From an uncultured Umboniibacter sp. (GTDB taxonomy: Bacteria; Pseudomonadota; Gammaproteobacteria; Pseudomonadales; DSM-25080), in the NCBI RefSeq assembly GCF_947497555.1, contig NZ_CANMGY010000005.1, positions 140,149 to 204,148 on the forward strand: a stretch of DNA of 64,000 nucleotides. Reading direction: 5' to 3'. Below the pieces are notes generated by a model. It had not been told where the DNA came from. It saw nothing but the letters and a program-made list of their open reading frames with translations, and did no database searches. The position numbers were made by a program, and so were the translations under genes. Below are positions 18,318-26,471 of this stretch, in pieces (position 1 is the stretch's first letter; every line of letters begins with the position of its first letter).

Positions 18318-21300
18318 ATGCCCCCTAGCCTGCCGTTCGCTAACTCTCCGGCGCGAATATCCAAATGGCCTGATTTACATGGTGCTGGCGTAGCGCTCTC
18401 AATCCATGACTGGCAACAGTCTCAGCAGAAACTGCTCGTTGTTATCTGCGCCGAAGCATCCATGGCGCTGCAACTCACTGACGAGCTTAGCTATTTAGCA
18501 AAAGACCAATATTCGGTGATCAATTTTCCCGAGTGGGAAACACTGCCCTACGATCAGTTTTCACCTCACCAAGATATTATTTCCGATCGACTGAAGGCTA
18601 TGAATGAGCTCCCTCGCCTAGATCAGGGGGTACTTATCATCCCTGCGGCAACGCTCAGTAATCGTCTCCCTCCGTGCGACTATGTTGAGTTGCGAGCGTT
18701 GAAACTCGCCAAAGGTCAAGATCTTGATGTCGCTCAACTACGCACTAAGTTAGGTCGTAGCGGTTACCAGAATGTAGAAATCGTTAGAGACCACGGCCAA
18801 TACGCGTTTCGCGGCAGTCTCATTGATATCTTTCCAATGGGCACTGACGAGCCAGTCCGAATTGATCTATTTGATAACGAGATCGAAACACTGAAGTTCT
18901 TTGATGTTGATACTCAGCGGACCACCCAGACAGTTGAATCCATTGAATTACTGCCAGCCCAAGAGGTGCCGACTGATCGCAATCACCGACTTGCTTTTGA
19001 AGAAGCTTGGCATGAACAGTTTGACGTCGATTTTAATTCGGTACCCATGTACCAAGATATTATTAATGGGTTAACAACCCCGGGCATCGAATATTTTCTT
19101 AGCCTGTTTTTCGACGAAACCACTTCAATTCTGGATTACTGCCCTGCCGACAGTCACCTGTTCTTAGTTGGTGACATTAGTAGCTCTTTAGATCGCCACT
19201 GGCGGGATATCAACAACCGCTACGAACAGTTCCGCGGCGATACTCAGCGCCCTATCCTTGCTCCGCATTTAGCCTTCCACCCAGTGGATCGAAGTATGGC
19301 AAGGATCAAAGCCTTTGCCCGGTATCAATTCACCATCGACAATCGAAATCCAATACGCGACCTAGGCGTGACGATTGATGGACGCCGCGAGCAACCCCTA
19401 GAGGTACTCAAAGCTCACTTAGCGAAACAATCAAAGCCTGTTGTCATTAGTGTCGATTCGTTAGGTCGCCGTGAATTGCTCGACGAGCAACTGCGCAAAG
19501 CACAGATCAAAGTAGAACTCCTAGCGCACTGGGACGACCTTGCCGACCATAAAACACCGAAATGCTATCTCTTGGCATCACCCTTCTACGAAGGTTCCAT
19601 TTCCCAGAATGGCATTCAGATCTTTACCGACGCCGAACTCTACGGTCTCCAGGTTCGCCAAACCCGACGTCGAAATGAAGCGGTCAGCGATGACAGCCTA
19701 ATTATTCGTGACCTCAGTCAATTGGAGATGGGCGACCCTGTTGTTCATATTGAGCATGGTATTGGACGCTATCGCGGTTTAGAAAACCTGACTATTGACG
19801 GTGAGAAAATCGAGTTTGTTGTTGTAGAGTATGCGGGCGAATCTACGCTCTATATTCCCGTCGCAAGTCTCCACGTGCTCAGCCGGTACTCGGGTTCGGA
19901 CCCGGATTCTGCGCCGCTTCATCGTCTGGGCAGCGAAACTTGGAGCAATGCCAAACAGAAGGCGGCTGAGAAAGCGCGTGACGCTGCGGTCGAGTTGCTA
20001 GATATTTATGCTCGGCGTGAAGCCAAGAAGGGCTTTGCCTTTCCGGATCCAGGTCCCGCACTGGCGCAGTTCTCAGCATCCTTTCCGTTCGAAGAAACAC
20101 CCGACCAAGAAAAGACAATTAATGCGGTGGTGGCCGATATGATGGCTCCTAGAGCCATGGATCGACTCGTCGGTGGCGACGTAGGTTTCGGCAAGACGGA
20201 AGTCGCAATGCGCGCGGCATTCGTAGCCGTTCACGCCGCTAAGCAGGTTGCCGTGCTTGTACCCACAACACTTCTGGCACAGCAACACTATGATAATTTC
20301 CTTGATCGATTTAAAGATTGGCCCGTTCGAATTGAGGTCATCTCGCGTTTCAAAAGTGATAAAGCGATTAACGAAATCAATGCGGCGCTGTCCGAAGGTA
20401 AAGTCGACATTCTTATCGGCACCCACAAATTACTTCAATCGTCACTTAAGTTCGACGACCTTGGGCTATTGATTATCGATGAAGAGCATCGTTTTGGCGT
20501 CCGACAAAAGGAACGAATAAAGTCTCTTCGTGCTGAGGTAGATATCCTCACCATGACCGCTACACCAATTCCACGAACCTTAAATCTCGCGATGAACGGC
20601 ATGCGAGACCTATCGATCATCGCCACGCCACCGGCTAAGCGTTTGAAGATCAATACCTTTGTCCGCGAGAATGATGACAACTTGATCAAAGAAGCCGTTT
20701 TACGGGAAATTCTCCGTGGCGGCCAGGTTTACTTCCTCCACAACGAAGTCACTACCATTGAACGTACCGCGGAAGAAATCCAAGCGCTAGTTCCCGAGGC
20801 CCGCATAGGAATTGGTCACGGCCAAATGCGCGAGCGCGAGCTCGAACGTGTTATGTCTGACTTCTACCACCGCCGTACTAACGTCTTGGTGTGCACTACC
20901 ATTATCGAAACTGGGATCGATATACCTAATGCCAACACCATCATCATCCACCGAGCCGATAAATTCGGTATCGCGCAGCTTCATCAGCTTCGCGGGCGAG
21001 TGGGTAGGTCGCACCATCAGGCCTATGCCTATCTTCTTACCCCACCCTACAAAGGATTGAAGAAAGACGCCAAGAAGCGACTTGACGCCATCTCGACGAC
21101 CGGCGAATTAGGCGCTGGATTTACGCTCGCCACCCACGATTTGGAGATTCGTGGTGCTGGAGAGCTCCTGGGCGATCAACAAAGTGGCCAGATTCACTCA
21201 GTGGGCTTCAGCCTCTATATTGATATGCTCGAACAGGCAGTAGCTGATATCAAAGCGGGAAGAACACCATCGGGCTTTGAAGGCCTTCAAACTACGGGCG

Positions 21301-21743
21301 AAGTAGACCTGCAAATGCCCGCACTGATTCCCGATGACTATGTGGGTGATGTCAATGAGCGCCTGGTTCTGTATAAACGAATAAGTAACACCAAAACCCC
21401 CGCTGAGTTACGGCAATTGCAGATTGAGTTGATCGATCGCTTCGGACTATTGCCACAACCCACCAAACGCCTGTTTGACGTCAATGAAGTTCGGCAGCGC
21501 TGCCAAGACATCGGTATCAAGAAGCTAGTTTGCTCTTCAACCGGCGGTAAGGTCGTTTTCGCCGAAAATACTAAGGTTGAACCCTTGGAAATTGTTCAAC
21601 TAGTACAACAGCAGTCACGAATTTTTAGTCTTCAGGGTGCCAACGAGCTACGCTTCGGGTTACCATTAGATGATCGCGAACAGCGGTTGGTGTGGGTAAA
21701 CGACTTGATCGACCACCTTAGTAAAACAACACAGGCCTCATAA
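18318..21743 (+). CDS. mfd: transcription-repair coupling factor
   Basis: Mfd removes RNA polymerase stalled at DNA lesions and recruits UvrA. I start it at ATG 18318 (AGGAAG seven bases upstream), which gives 1141 aa, close to the 1148 of E. coli. The UvrB-like N-terminal region (~20-330) comes first, then the RNA-polymerase-interacting domain with MGDPVVHIEHGIGRYRG. The RecG-type translocase follows with Walker A GGDVGFGKTE, the box II DEEHRFG, TATPIPRT and QLRGRVGRS, and a C-terminal UvrA-binding autoinhibitory domain ends the protein. A more upstream ATG at 18267 has no ribosome site. csiV begins two bases after its stop. Confidence 0.97.
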   Translation: MPPSLPFANSPARISKWPDLHGAGVALSIHDWQQSQQKLLVVICAEASMALQLTDELSYLAKDQYSVINFPEWETLPYDQFSPHQDIISDRLKAMNELPRLDQGVLIIPAATLSNRLPPCDYVELRALKLAKGQDLDVAQLRTKLGRSGYQNVEIVRDHGQYAFRGSLIDIFPMGTDEPVRIDLFDNEIETLKFFDVDTQRTTQTVESIELLPAQEVPTDRNHRLAFEEAWHEQFDVDFNSVPMYQDIINGLTTPGIEYFLSLFFDETTSILDYCPADSHLFLVGDISSSLDRHWRDINNRYEQFRGDTQRPILAPHLAFHPVDRSMARIKAFARYQFTIDNRNPIRDLGVTIDGRREQPLEVLKAHLAKQSKPVVISVDSLGRRELLDEQLRKAQIKVELLAHWDDLADHKTPKCYLLASPFYEGSISQNGIQIFTDAELYGLQVRQTRRRNEAVSDDSLIIRDLSQLEMGDPVVHIEHGIGRYRGLENLTIDGEKIEFVVVEYAGESTLYIPVASLHVLSRYSGSDPDSAPLHRLGSETWSNAKQKAAEKARDAAVELLDIYARREAKKGFAFPDPGPALAQFSASFPFEETPDQEKTINAVVADMMAPRAMDRLVGGDVGFGKTEVAMRAAFVAVHAAKQVAVLVPTTLLAQQHYDNFLDRFKDWPVRIEVISRFKSDKAINEINAALSEGKVDILIGTHKLLQSSLKFDDLGLLIIDEEHRFGVRQKERIKSLRAEVDILTMTATPIPRTLNLAMNGMRDLSIIATPPAKRLKINTFVRENDDNLIKEAVLREILRGGQVYFLHNEVTTIERTAEEIQALVPEARIGIGHGQMRERELERVMSDFYHRRTNVLVCTTIIETGIDIPNANTIIIHRADKFGIAQLHQLRGRVGRSHHQAYAYLLTPPYKGLKKDAKKRLDAISTTGELGAGFTLATHDLEIRGAGELLGDQQSGQIHSVGFSLYIDMLEQAVADIKAGRTPSGFEGLQTTGEVDLQMPALIPDDYVGDVNERLVLYKRISNTKTPAELRQLQIELIDRFGLLPQPTKRLFDVNEVRQRCQDIGIKKLVCSSTGGKVVFAENTKVEPLEIVQLVQQQSRIFSLQGANELRFGLPLDDREQRLVWVNDLIDHLSKTTQAS

Positions 21744-21745
21744 TA

Positions 21746-23065
21746 ATGCGTGCAAAAATCTGTCTCGTAGCACTGTTAAATGCTGCAATGTTAAGTCTAC
21801 CTAGCTATGGTGCCGAAAACTGGTACCGAGTGGAACTACTCGTCTTCACACAAGGTAATCAGGCAGGAATTAACAATGAACGCTGGCCAGAGAACCCTCC
21901 TCTGAGTTACCCGCTCAATGCAATTCATCTCCAGCCCGCTGCAGAGGTTACTCAACAGCTACTCGCTGAGCGGCTGGAGAGTGCATGGAAGGCAACCGAG
22001 GCAAATGAAACCTCCACGGCGAACTCCGATTGGGATACAGCTTTGCAGCCCGCTACCGCACTCTTACCTGCCATGTCCAGCGATGAAGAGCGACTTTCAC
22101 AGGCAGCTAGCTCTGGGCAGGATGGTGCCGCACTGTCTGCAAGCAGTCTCGAAGCAAACTCTGCGTTAGGGCTGGATCAGGAATCGATTCAAGCACTTAC
22201 TCAAGAACCTCCGCAACAAAATACAGTACTTGCGATTGCCCCGTCAGTGCGGGACTGGGTGAGTCAGCTGTATGACCTATGGCGGCAAAACAATGAGTTA
22301 AGTCGCGACTTAGAGCTCGCTCAAAGCGAGACGGAAATTCTCGGTGACGAGACTTTATTGACAGCGCCTGCAGAGCCGAATAATGACATTCCTCAATGGC
22401 AATCAGAACTCGACGAAATAGCTCTGCTCGTCCAGCATTTTGCAGAGTACGTTCCGCTTAGTGAGGATATTTTTGAGTTTCCAGATTCGAGACTAACGGC
22501 AAATCGTTATCGAGTTCTTCATCACTCTGCATGGCACCAATACATCCCGCCGGCCTCCAACGGTGAATCATTGATTGTCCTCGGAGGCAGACAATTAGGT
22601 GATCACTTCGAACTAGAGGGTAGTATCCGACTTGACCGTCAACAGCGCTACGTTCACGCCGACATCAACCTTTGGATGAGTACATTCGAACTGGCACTGA
22701 GCGATGCGGAAGTTAATGAACATCTACCACCTATTCCACCCAAAAACATTATCGTAGATGATGTTGATCTGTCTCTGAGTGAAAACCTCGATGAATCAAG
22801 CCCATTCAATTTCAACGGAACTCAATCAATGCCTTCGGGCTTAGTCATTCCATCCCTCGACGAAAGCCCTGCGAACTCAGAGAATTGGGTATCAAAACAA
22901 CACTTTAGCTTGAACACCGTTCAGCGAATGCGTTCGGGAGTACAGTATTATGTTGATCATCCTGGATTTGGCGTAATCATAAAACTGACACGCTATGAAG
23001 ATCGCCAAGAACTTATGGACTTATTGCTTCCTACACTGGTTAGTGACAGCGAATTAAATGACTAA
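21746..23065 (+). CDS. csiV: CsiV-family exported protein
   Basis: The 439-residue product has a signal peptide (residues 1-22, cleavage near SYGA) followed by the CsiV hallmark NWYRVELLVFTQ. The C-terminal region HFSLNTVQRMRSG...YYVDHPGFGVIIKLTRYE is also characteristic. The middle (about 80-200) is a low-complexity Ala/Ser/Glu/Gln stretch. CsiV was described as a peptidoglycan-binding periplasmic protein in Shewanella. The mfd-csiV order is the same as in Pseudomonas, and the two are probably co-transcribed. A strong hairpin terminator follows it. Confidence 0.85.
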   Translation: MRAKICLVALLNAAMLSLPSYGAENWYRVELLVFTQGNQAGINNERWPENPPLSYPLNAIHLQPAAEVTQQLLAERLESAWKATEANETSTANSDWDTALQPATALLPAMSSDEERLSQAASSGQDGAALSASSLEANSALGLDQESIQALTQEPPQQNTVLAIAPSVRDWVSQLYDLWRQNNELSRDLELAQSETEILGDETLLTAPAEPNNDIPQWQSELDEIALLVQHFAEYVPLSEDIFEFPDSRLTANRYRVLHHSAWHQYIPPASNGESLIVLGGRQLGDHFELEGSIRLDRQQRYVHADINLWMSTFELALSDAEVNEHLPPIPPKNIIVDDVDLSLSENLDESSPFNFNGTQSMPSGLVIPSLDESPANSENWVSKQHFSLNTVQRMRSGVQYYVDHPGFGVIIKLTRYEDRQELMDLLLPTLVSDSELND

Positions 23066-23090
23066 GACGTAATACACGCTCTCGAATAGT

Positions 23091-23126
23091 AAAAGGCCGA
23101 ACTGACACATGTCAGCACGGCCTTTT
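23091..23126. terminator. bidirectional terminator between csiV and the cold-shock gene
   Basis: An outer 9-bp stem (AAAAGGCCG/CGGCCTTTT) and an inner 6-bp stem (CTGACA/TGTCAG) with small bulges form a long hairpin with A/T runs on both sides. It can end transcription of csiV from the left and of the convergent cold-shock gene from the right. Confidence 0.85.
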
Positions 23127-23165
23127 AATTTATTGGCTTGCGCCACGTAGCGTCGATTTTCTCAA

Positions 23166-23375
23166 CTAAACAGGGACTACCTGTTCGGCTTGAAGACCTT
23201 TATCACCGGTCACCATGTCGTATTCAACCTGTTGACCTTCATCGAGAGTTTTATAGCCTTCGCCTTGAATAGAGCGGTAGTGGACGAATACGTCCTCCCC
23301 GTCAGCACGCTGAATAAAGCCAAAACCACGAGCATTATTGAACCACTTTACAGTGCCGATTTCACGAGCATCCAT
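23166..23375 (-). CDS. cold-shock domain protein, CspA family
   Basis: This 69-residue protein is a single cold-shock domain that binds single-stranded RNA and DNA. RNP1 reads [12 protein letters not shown] (10-21) and RNP2 reads DVFVHY (28-33), with the following [10 protein letters not shown] and [10 protein letters not shown] typical of the family. I cannot tell from sequence whether it is cold-induced. An untranslated leader of ~70 bases or more and a TTGACA-type promoter are visible upstream. The convergent csiV gene is separated from it by a hairpin terminator. Confidence 0.92.
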   Translation of the reverse strand: MDAREIGTVKWFNNARGFGFIQRADGEDVFVHYRSIQGEGYKTLDEGQQVEYDMVTGDKGLQAEQVVPV

Positions 23376-23446
23376 TTTTACAACCTCATCTTATTATTTT
23401 TATTTCGAGTTATGGTTAGCAAACTAAGTTAGCTAGTTATAATAAT

Positions 23447-23470
23447 TTATTGCGAGCGAGACGTTGTCAA
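23447..23470 (-). promoter_or_regulatory. probable promoter of the cold-shock gene
   Basis: On the minus strand a perfect TTGACA (23470-23465) is followed 17 bases later by AATTAT (23447-23442) in an A/T-rich stretch. Transcription would start near 23435, giving a leader of about 60 bases before the ATG at 23375. The rest of the 281-base gap up to 23656 shows no gene or clear hairpin that I can see. Confidence 0.4.
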
Positions 23471-23656
23471 GTCAAATTCAACTTAGACTCAATGGATGGC
23501 CCCGAGTGAGGACCCGTTTTGCCTACAAATTAAATTAAAAACAGAGAGTAGAAAGGACGGCTAGTAACACTCACAAAGTCCCGTGCTTACAAGTTCGGCA
23601 AACAGATTTGACGGCCTTAATTTCATACCGACCGCGTTGTTAGGAGCAAATTAGGA

Positions 23657-24202
23657 TCACTCCTTCGACAGCGCGAATATTCCTGGAGCGTTGCGCCACA
23701 GGCCTTTGTAATCCATGCCGAAGCCAAATACAAAACGGTCACCAACCTCGAGAGCGTGGTAATCGCAAGGTACCGATGCCTTCCGAGGGTGATTCTTAAG
23801 GAGTAATACCGCTGAAGTAACGCTGTTAGCGCCCCGCTCCAGGCAGTACGAGTTAATTTCTCCCAACGTTAGACCTACGTCATGAATATCATCCACGATC
23901 AACACATCGCGACCAATGAGTGATATTTGCGGTTGAACTAACCAACGCACCTTCTCGCCCGTCATCTTACCCTGGTAACGAGTCGCGTGAATGTAATCCA
24001 ACTCTAACGGAAAACTCAATTGCGGTAAAAGATGTCCCGCGACAATGGCACCGCCTGTCATCACCACAAGCACGACAGGCTGTTTGTCTGTGAAGTCCCT
24101 ATTCAATGCCGCTGCAAGACGCTCAATTGCCCCACAAACGGTTTGATGGTCAAAGAGGCACTCTGCCTGCCCCATCAAGTCTACTGCTTCAGACGCCGCC
24201 AT
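23657..24202 (-). CDS. hypoxanthine-guanine phosphoribosyltransferase
   Basis: This type-I phosphoribosyltransferase of 181 residues salvages hypoxanthine or guanine with PRPP. The PRPP-binding loop VLIVDDIHDVGLTLGE is visible near residues 97-112, the N-terminal strand VLVVMTGGAIVAG near 43-55, and GFGMDYKGLWRN near the end matches HPRT enzymes. It lies seven bases after the TetR-family regulator and shares its direction, so the two are probably one transcript. Family assignment is good; which purine it prefers is not visible. Confidence 0.85.
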   Translation of the reverse strand: MAASEAVDLMGQAECLFDHQTVCGAIERLAAALNRDFTDKQPVVLVVMTGGAIVAGHLLPQLSFPLELDYIHATRYQGKMTGEKVRWLVQPQISLIGRDVLIVDDIHDVGLTLGEINSYCLERGANSVTSAVLLLKNHPRKASVPCDYHALEVGDRFVFGFGMDYKGLWRNAPGIFALSKE

Positions 24203-24209
24203 AATTTGC

Positions 24210-24839
24210 CTACTCTGCTACGTGAGGATTTAAAATAGCTAAAGCTGTGGGGATAAACAAGTCGAGTAGCTCATTAGTGCTTATGCGGGAGTGATATTGC
24301 GCGTCTGCTATGGCATCCAGCGTATCAAACTCGGCTAGCGAGAACATCGCCGCACCCATTAGAAATTGTAACTGCCAATAGAACTTCAACTTCGAGCTCT
24401 CTTGGAGATTCTGCCCCGCTAAGTGTTGAATCATTCGCCGGTAGTCTTCATTGTAATGATCCTTAATGAAGCGCCTTAAATGCCCCTGTTGTTGAGCATA
24501 GGCATGACGTAACAACATCATAAATCGACGCGCTCGAGAAACGTTCAGATCGGTGCCAAGCATCGCAATAATTGCAGCCTCAATAGCCTGTCGTTGTGAC
24601 ACCTCAGAATCTGCTACTGAAAGTGATGATATTTGCGTGTTATAGCCAGAATAGAAATCCTCAAGATAGCGGTTAAACACCGCTTGAATGAGGTTCTTCT
24701 TTGAACCGAAGTGGTAGTTAACCGACGCAATATTGACTTCCGCTGCAGAGGTGATTGCTCGTAACGAAGTCTCATTAAAACCCTGTTCAGCAAAAAGTCG
24801 TTCTGCCTGATCCAAAATACGAAGTGATGTGGTACTCAT
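24210..24839 (-). CDS. psrA: TetR-family regulator, PsrA-like
   Basis: The 209 residues begin with a TetR helix-turn-helix (ILDQAERLFAEQGFNETSLRAI...VNIASVNYHFGSKKNL, 8-48) and continue with a helical ligand domain. Its place next to lexA and its N-terminus match PsrA of Pseudomonas, a fatty-acid-responsive regulator. A near-perfect palindrome just upstream contains CAAAC-N4-GTTTG, the PsrA-type operator core, which suggests autoregulation. The symbol is an inference from synteny, N-terminal similarity and operator. The HPRT-like gene follows. Confidence 0.72.
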   Translation of the reverse strand: MSTTSLRILDQAERLFAEQGFNETSLRAITSAAEVNIASVNYHFGSKKNLIQAVFNRYLEDFYSGYNTQISSLSVADSEVSQRQAIEAAIIAMLGTDLNVSRARRFMMLLRHAYAQQQGHLRRFIKDHYNEDYRRMIQHLAGQNLQESSKLKFYWQLQFLMGAAMFSLAEFDTLDAIADAQYHSRISTNELLDLFIPTALAILNPHVAE

Positions 24840-24851
24840 AATGCTCCCTAA

Positions 24852-24883
24852 CTAATAATTCAAACATACGTTTGAATTATTAG
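24852..24883. promoter_or_regulatory. 32-bp palindrome, likely PsrA-type operator
   Basis: CTAATAATTCAAAC and GTTTGAATTATTAG form perfect 14-bp arms around ATAC. The core CAAAC-N4-GTTTG equals the known PsrA box pattern. It lies 13 bases upstream of the psrA-like ATG and about 46 bases upstream of the lexA -35 element, so autoregulation of psrA is the simplest reading. Confidence 0.7.
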
Positions 24884-24928
24884 TTCGTCAAGATCACAGC
24901 ACCACTATAAAACAACTTTTTACTAAGG

Positions 24929-24957
24929 TTGCAGCATCATCTAAACCTGTATATAGT
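24929..24957 (+). promoter_or_regulatory. lexA promoter
   Basis: TTGCAG (24929-24934) and TATAGT (24952-24957) are spaced by exactly 17 bases. The -10 lies inside the upstream LexA box, and the downstream LexA box covers the expected start of transcription. This is the classic layout of an autorepressed SOS promoter. Confidence 0.65.
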
Positions 24958-24962
24958 TACAA
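24947..24962 (+). promoter_or_regulatory. LexA box 1 (degenerate)
   Basis: CTG-N10-CAA with the TATATA core typical of SOS boxes. The right half ends CAA instead of CAG, so binding should be weaker. It overlaps the -10 element of lexA. Confidence 0.6.
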
Positions 24963-24964
24963 CA

Positions 24965-24980
24965 CTGTATAAACAAACAG
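24965..24980 (+). promoter_or_regulatory. LexA box 2
   Basis: CTGTATAAACAAACAG fits the CTG-N10-CAG consensus exactly. It is 18 bases downstream of box 1 and ends nine bases before the lexA ATG, so a bound repressor would also cover the ribosome site. Confidence 0.85.
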
Positions 24981-24989
24981 GCAAAGACA

Positions 24990-25625
24990 ATGGTCAAACT
25001 TACCAAACGCCAACAAGATGTTCTTGATGTGTTAGCAAAGCATATTGCAGACACTGGTTTGCCGCCAACTCGTGCGGAAATTGCTGCAGAATTAGGCTTC
25101 AAATCTGCTAACGCCGCGGAAGAACATTTGAAAGCCTTGGCACGAAAAGGGGCAATTGAAAAAATTGCCGGGACGTCTCGCGGGCTCCGTATTCTTATTA
25201 ATCCTGAACAGGCAAATATCGATCGTGCAGCGGCTAACGATAACCAACTGCCAATCGTTGGCAAAGTGGCAGCCGGTTCTCCTGTTTTAGCCATTGAGCA
25301 CGTAGAAGCTCACTGCCCTGTTTCACCGGACTTCTTTCACCCCCGTGCAAACTACATGTTAAACGTTCAGGGTGATTCGATGATCGACATTGGCATTCAC
25401 GATGGTGATTTATTGGCAGTACATCAAACGAAGAATATTCGAAATGGTGATATCGTTGTCGCGCGTATCGATGATGAAGTTACGGTAAAACGCTACGAAA
25501 AGATTAGTGCAGCGAAGGTACTACTTCATGCTGAGAACGAGGATTACTCGCCTATTGAAGTAGATTTAAGCTATCAGGACTTCGATATAGAGGGCATTAG
25601 CGTTGGGGTTATACGTCGCCATTAA
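24990..25625 (+). CDS. lexA: LexA repressor
   Basis: LexA represses the SOS regulon and cleaves itself when RecA filaments form. The 211 residues carry a winged helix-turn-helix (2-67, with [22 protein letters not shown]) and the autocleavage Ala95-Gly96 within KVAAGSP. The catalytic Ser130 is in QGDSM and Lys167 in TVKRY. All catalytic residues are present. Two LexA boxes precede it and a strong terminator follows, so it is a single-gene transcript. The order psrA-lexA, divergent, matches Pseudomonas, but no sulA-like gene follows. Confidence 0.97.
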   Translation: MVKLTKRQQDVLDVLAKHIADTGLPPTRAEIAAELGFKSANAAEEHLKALARKGAIEKIAGTSRGLRILINPEQANIDRAAANDNQLPIVGKVAAGSPVLAIEHVEAHCPVSPDFFHPRANYMLNVQGDSMIDIGIHDGDLLAVHQTKNIRNGDIVVARIDDEVTVKRYEKISAAKVLLHAENEDYSPIEVDLSYQDFDIEGISVGVIRRH

Positions 25626-25651
25626 TAAACTAAATCGTGCGATTTAAACAT

Positions 25652-25683
25652 AAAAAAGCCCGTCTCTTCGAACGGGCTTTTTT
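25652..25683 (+). terminator. lexA terminator
   Basis: AAAAAAGCCCGT and ACGGGCTTTTTT form a 12-bp stem with an 8-base loop, directly after lexA. The A and T runs on both sides allow it to work in both directions, so it could also end transcription of the convergent small gene at 25744. Confidence 0.92.
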
Positions 25684-25743
25684 ATGCGACGGTTGATTAA
25701 TAACAACCGTTCGCTTTTAGTGCATAGCTAGTTTATTACACAG

Positions 25744-25998
25744 CTAGTGAAGCACCTGAGAATGCTGAAGCGGAAGTTCCTCTTCATAGCAACTCTGATG
25801 GCGATCAGCAGCTTCGGCAAAACCTGCTTCGAGCATTATGCGAACAAATTCCATTCGCTCGACACTTAAATTCTGGTCAATCTCAGGGCCAATCTCAATT
25901 TTGATTAGACATTCAGCATTGTCTGAATCATCACCGTGACGCTTAAGTGCTATGGTCCCTGAACTTAACTCAACCAGTTCAAATACTTCGTCGTCCAT
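25744..25998 (-). CDS. conserved hypothetical small acidic protein
   Basis: I do not recognise a named domain. The 84-residue protein is acidic and soluble, with no signal peptide. The N-terminus VFELVELSSGTIALKR reads as a beta-hairpin and the middle MEFVRIMLEAGFAEAADRH as a helix, which suggests a small mixed fold. Its codon use matches its neighbours, and small genes in this place between lexA and topA are common in relatives. It is convergent with lexA and points away from topA. Confidence 0.6.
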   Translation of the reverse strand: MDDEVFELVELSSGTIALKRHGDDSDNAECLIKIEIGPEIDQNLSVERMEFVRIMLEAGFAEAADRHQSCYEEELPLQHSQVLH

Positions 25999-26072
25999 AC
26001 GACCCCCTAATTATTATATTTTTCTATCTCTGTAGCAGTAAAATCCACTATAACATCATTAAGAAATCAATT

Positions 26073-26471
26073 TCACGCTTCAAATTGGAGATTTATTTGC
26101 AACTCGAGCTGTTCCAGAAAGACTGTGACGGATGACTCAATTTCTGATTCATCAACAGTATGAATACCGCGGTCTGAACCAATTAACTGGCTACTTGCAA
26201 TGGTTGCAGGAGCAATCTTAAATAACTTTTGTAGCCATGAATTATTTTCATACTGCAAAACCACCAATGCTCCCAACTCAAACGGGAGTGCGCTGATATT
26301 TTCTTGGCGATCAAGCGCTGCGCGGGGTAGCTGATGGAGTGTTGCTAGCGCCCCTAGGAACCGATCCCAAAGAGGCCGATAGTCGAGCTTAGTCAGCTCT
26401 CCGTCATTCCGTGCACGTTGAAGAATATGGCGCAGAGCAAGTAATTCACGCTGCGCCTGGGCATAATCCAT
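26073..26471 (-). CDS. hypothetical protein downstream of topA
   Basis: A 132-residue soluble protein with no domain I can name. It is mostly helical: the first 60 residues (MDYAQAQRELLALRHIL...) are amphipathic helices and the C-terminus is another helix (SSVTVFLEQLELQINL). Its ATG follows the last base of the topA stop codon directly, so it is almost certainly translated from the topA message by coupling. This hints at a linked role but does not show one. Confidence 0.7.
   Translation of the reverse strand: MDYAQAQRELLALRHILQRARNDGELTKLDYRPLWDRFLGALATLHQLPRAALDRQENISALPFELGALVVLQYENNSWLQKLFKIAPATIASSQLIGSDRGIHTVDESEIESSVTVFLEQLELQINLQFEA

Noticed and set aside
23376..23656. Small gene or stable RNA in the gap upstream of the cold-shock gene
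   Set aside because: No reading frame with a good start and no convincing hairpin; only promoter-like sequence.
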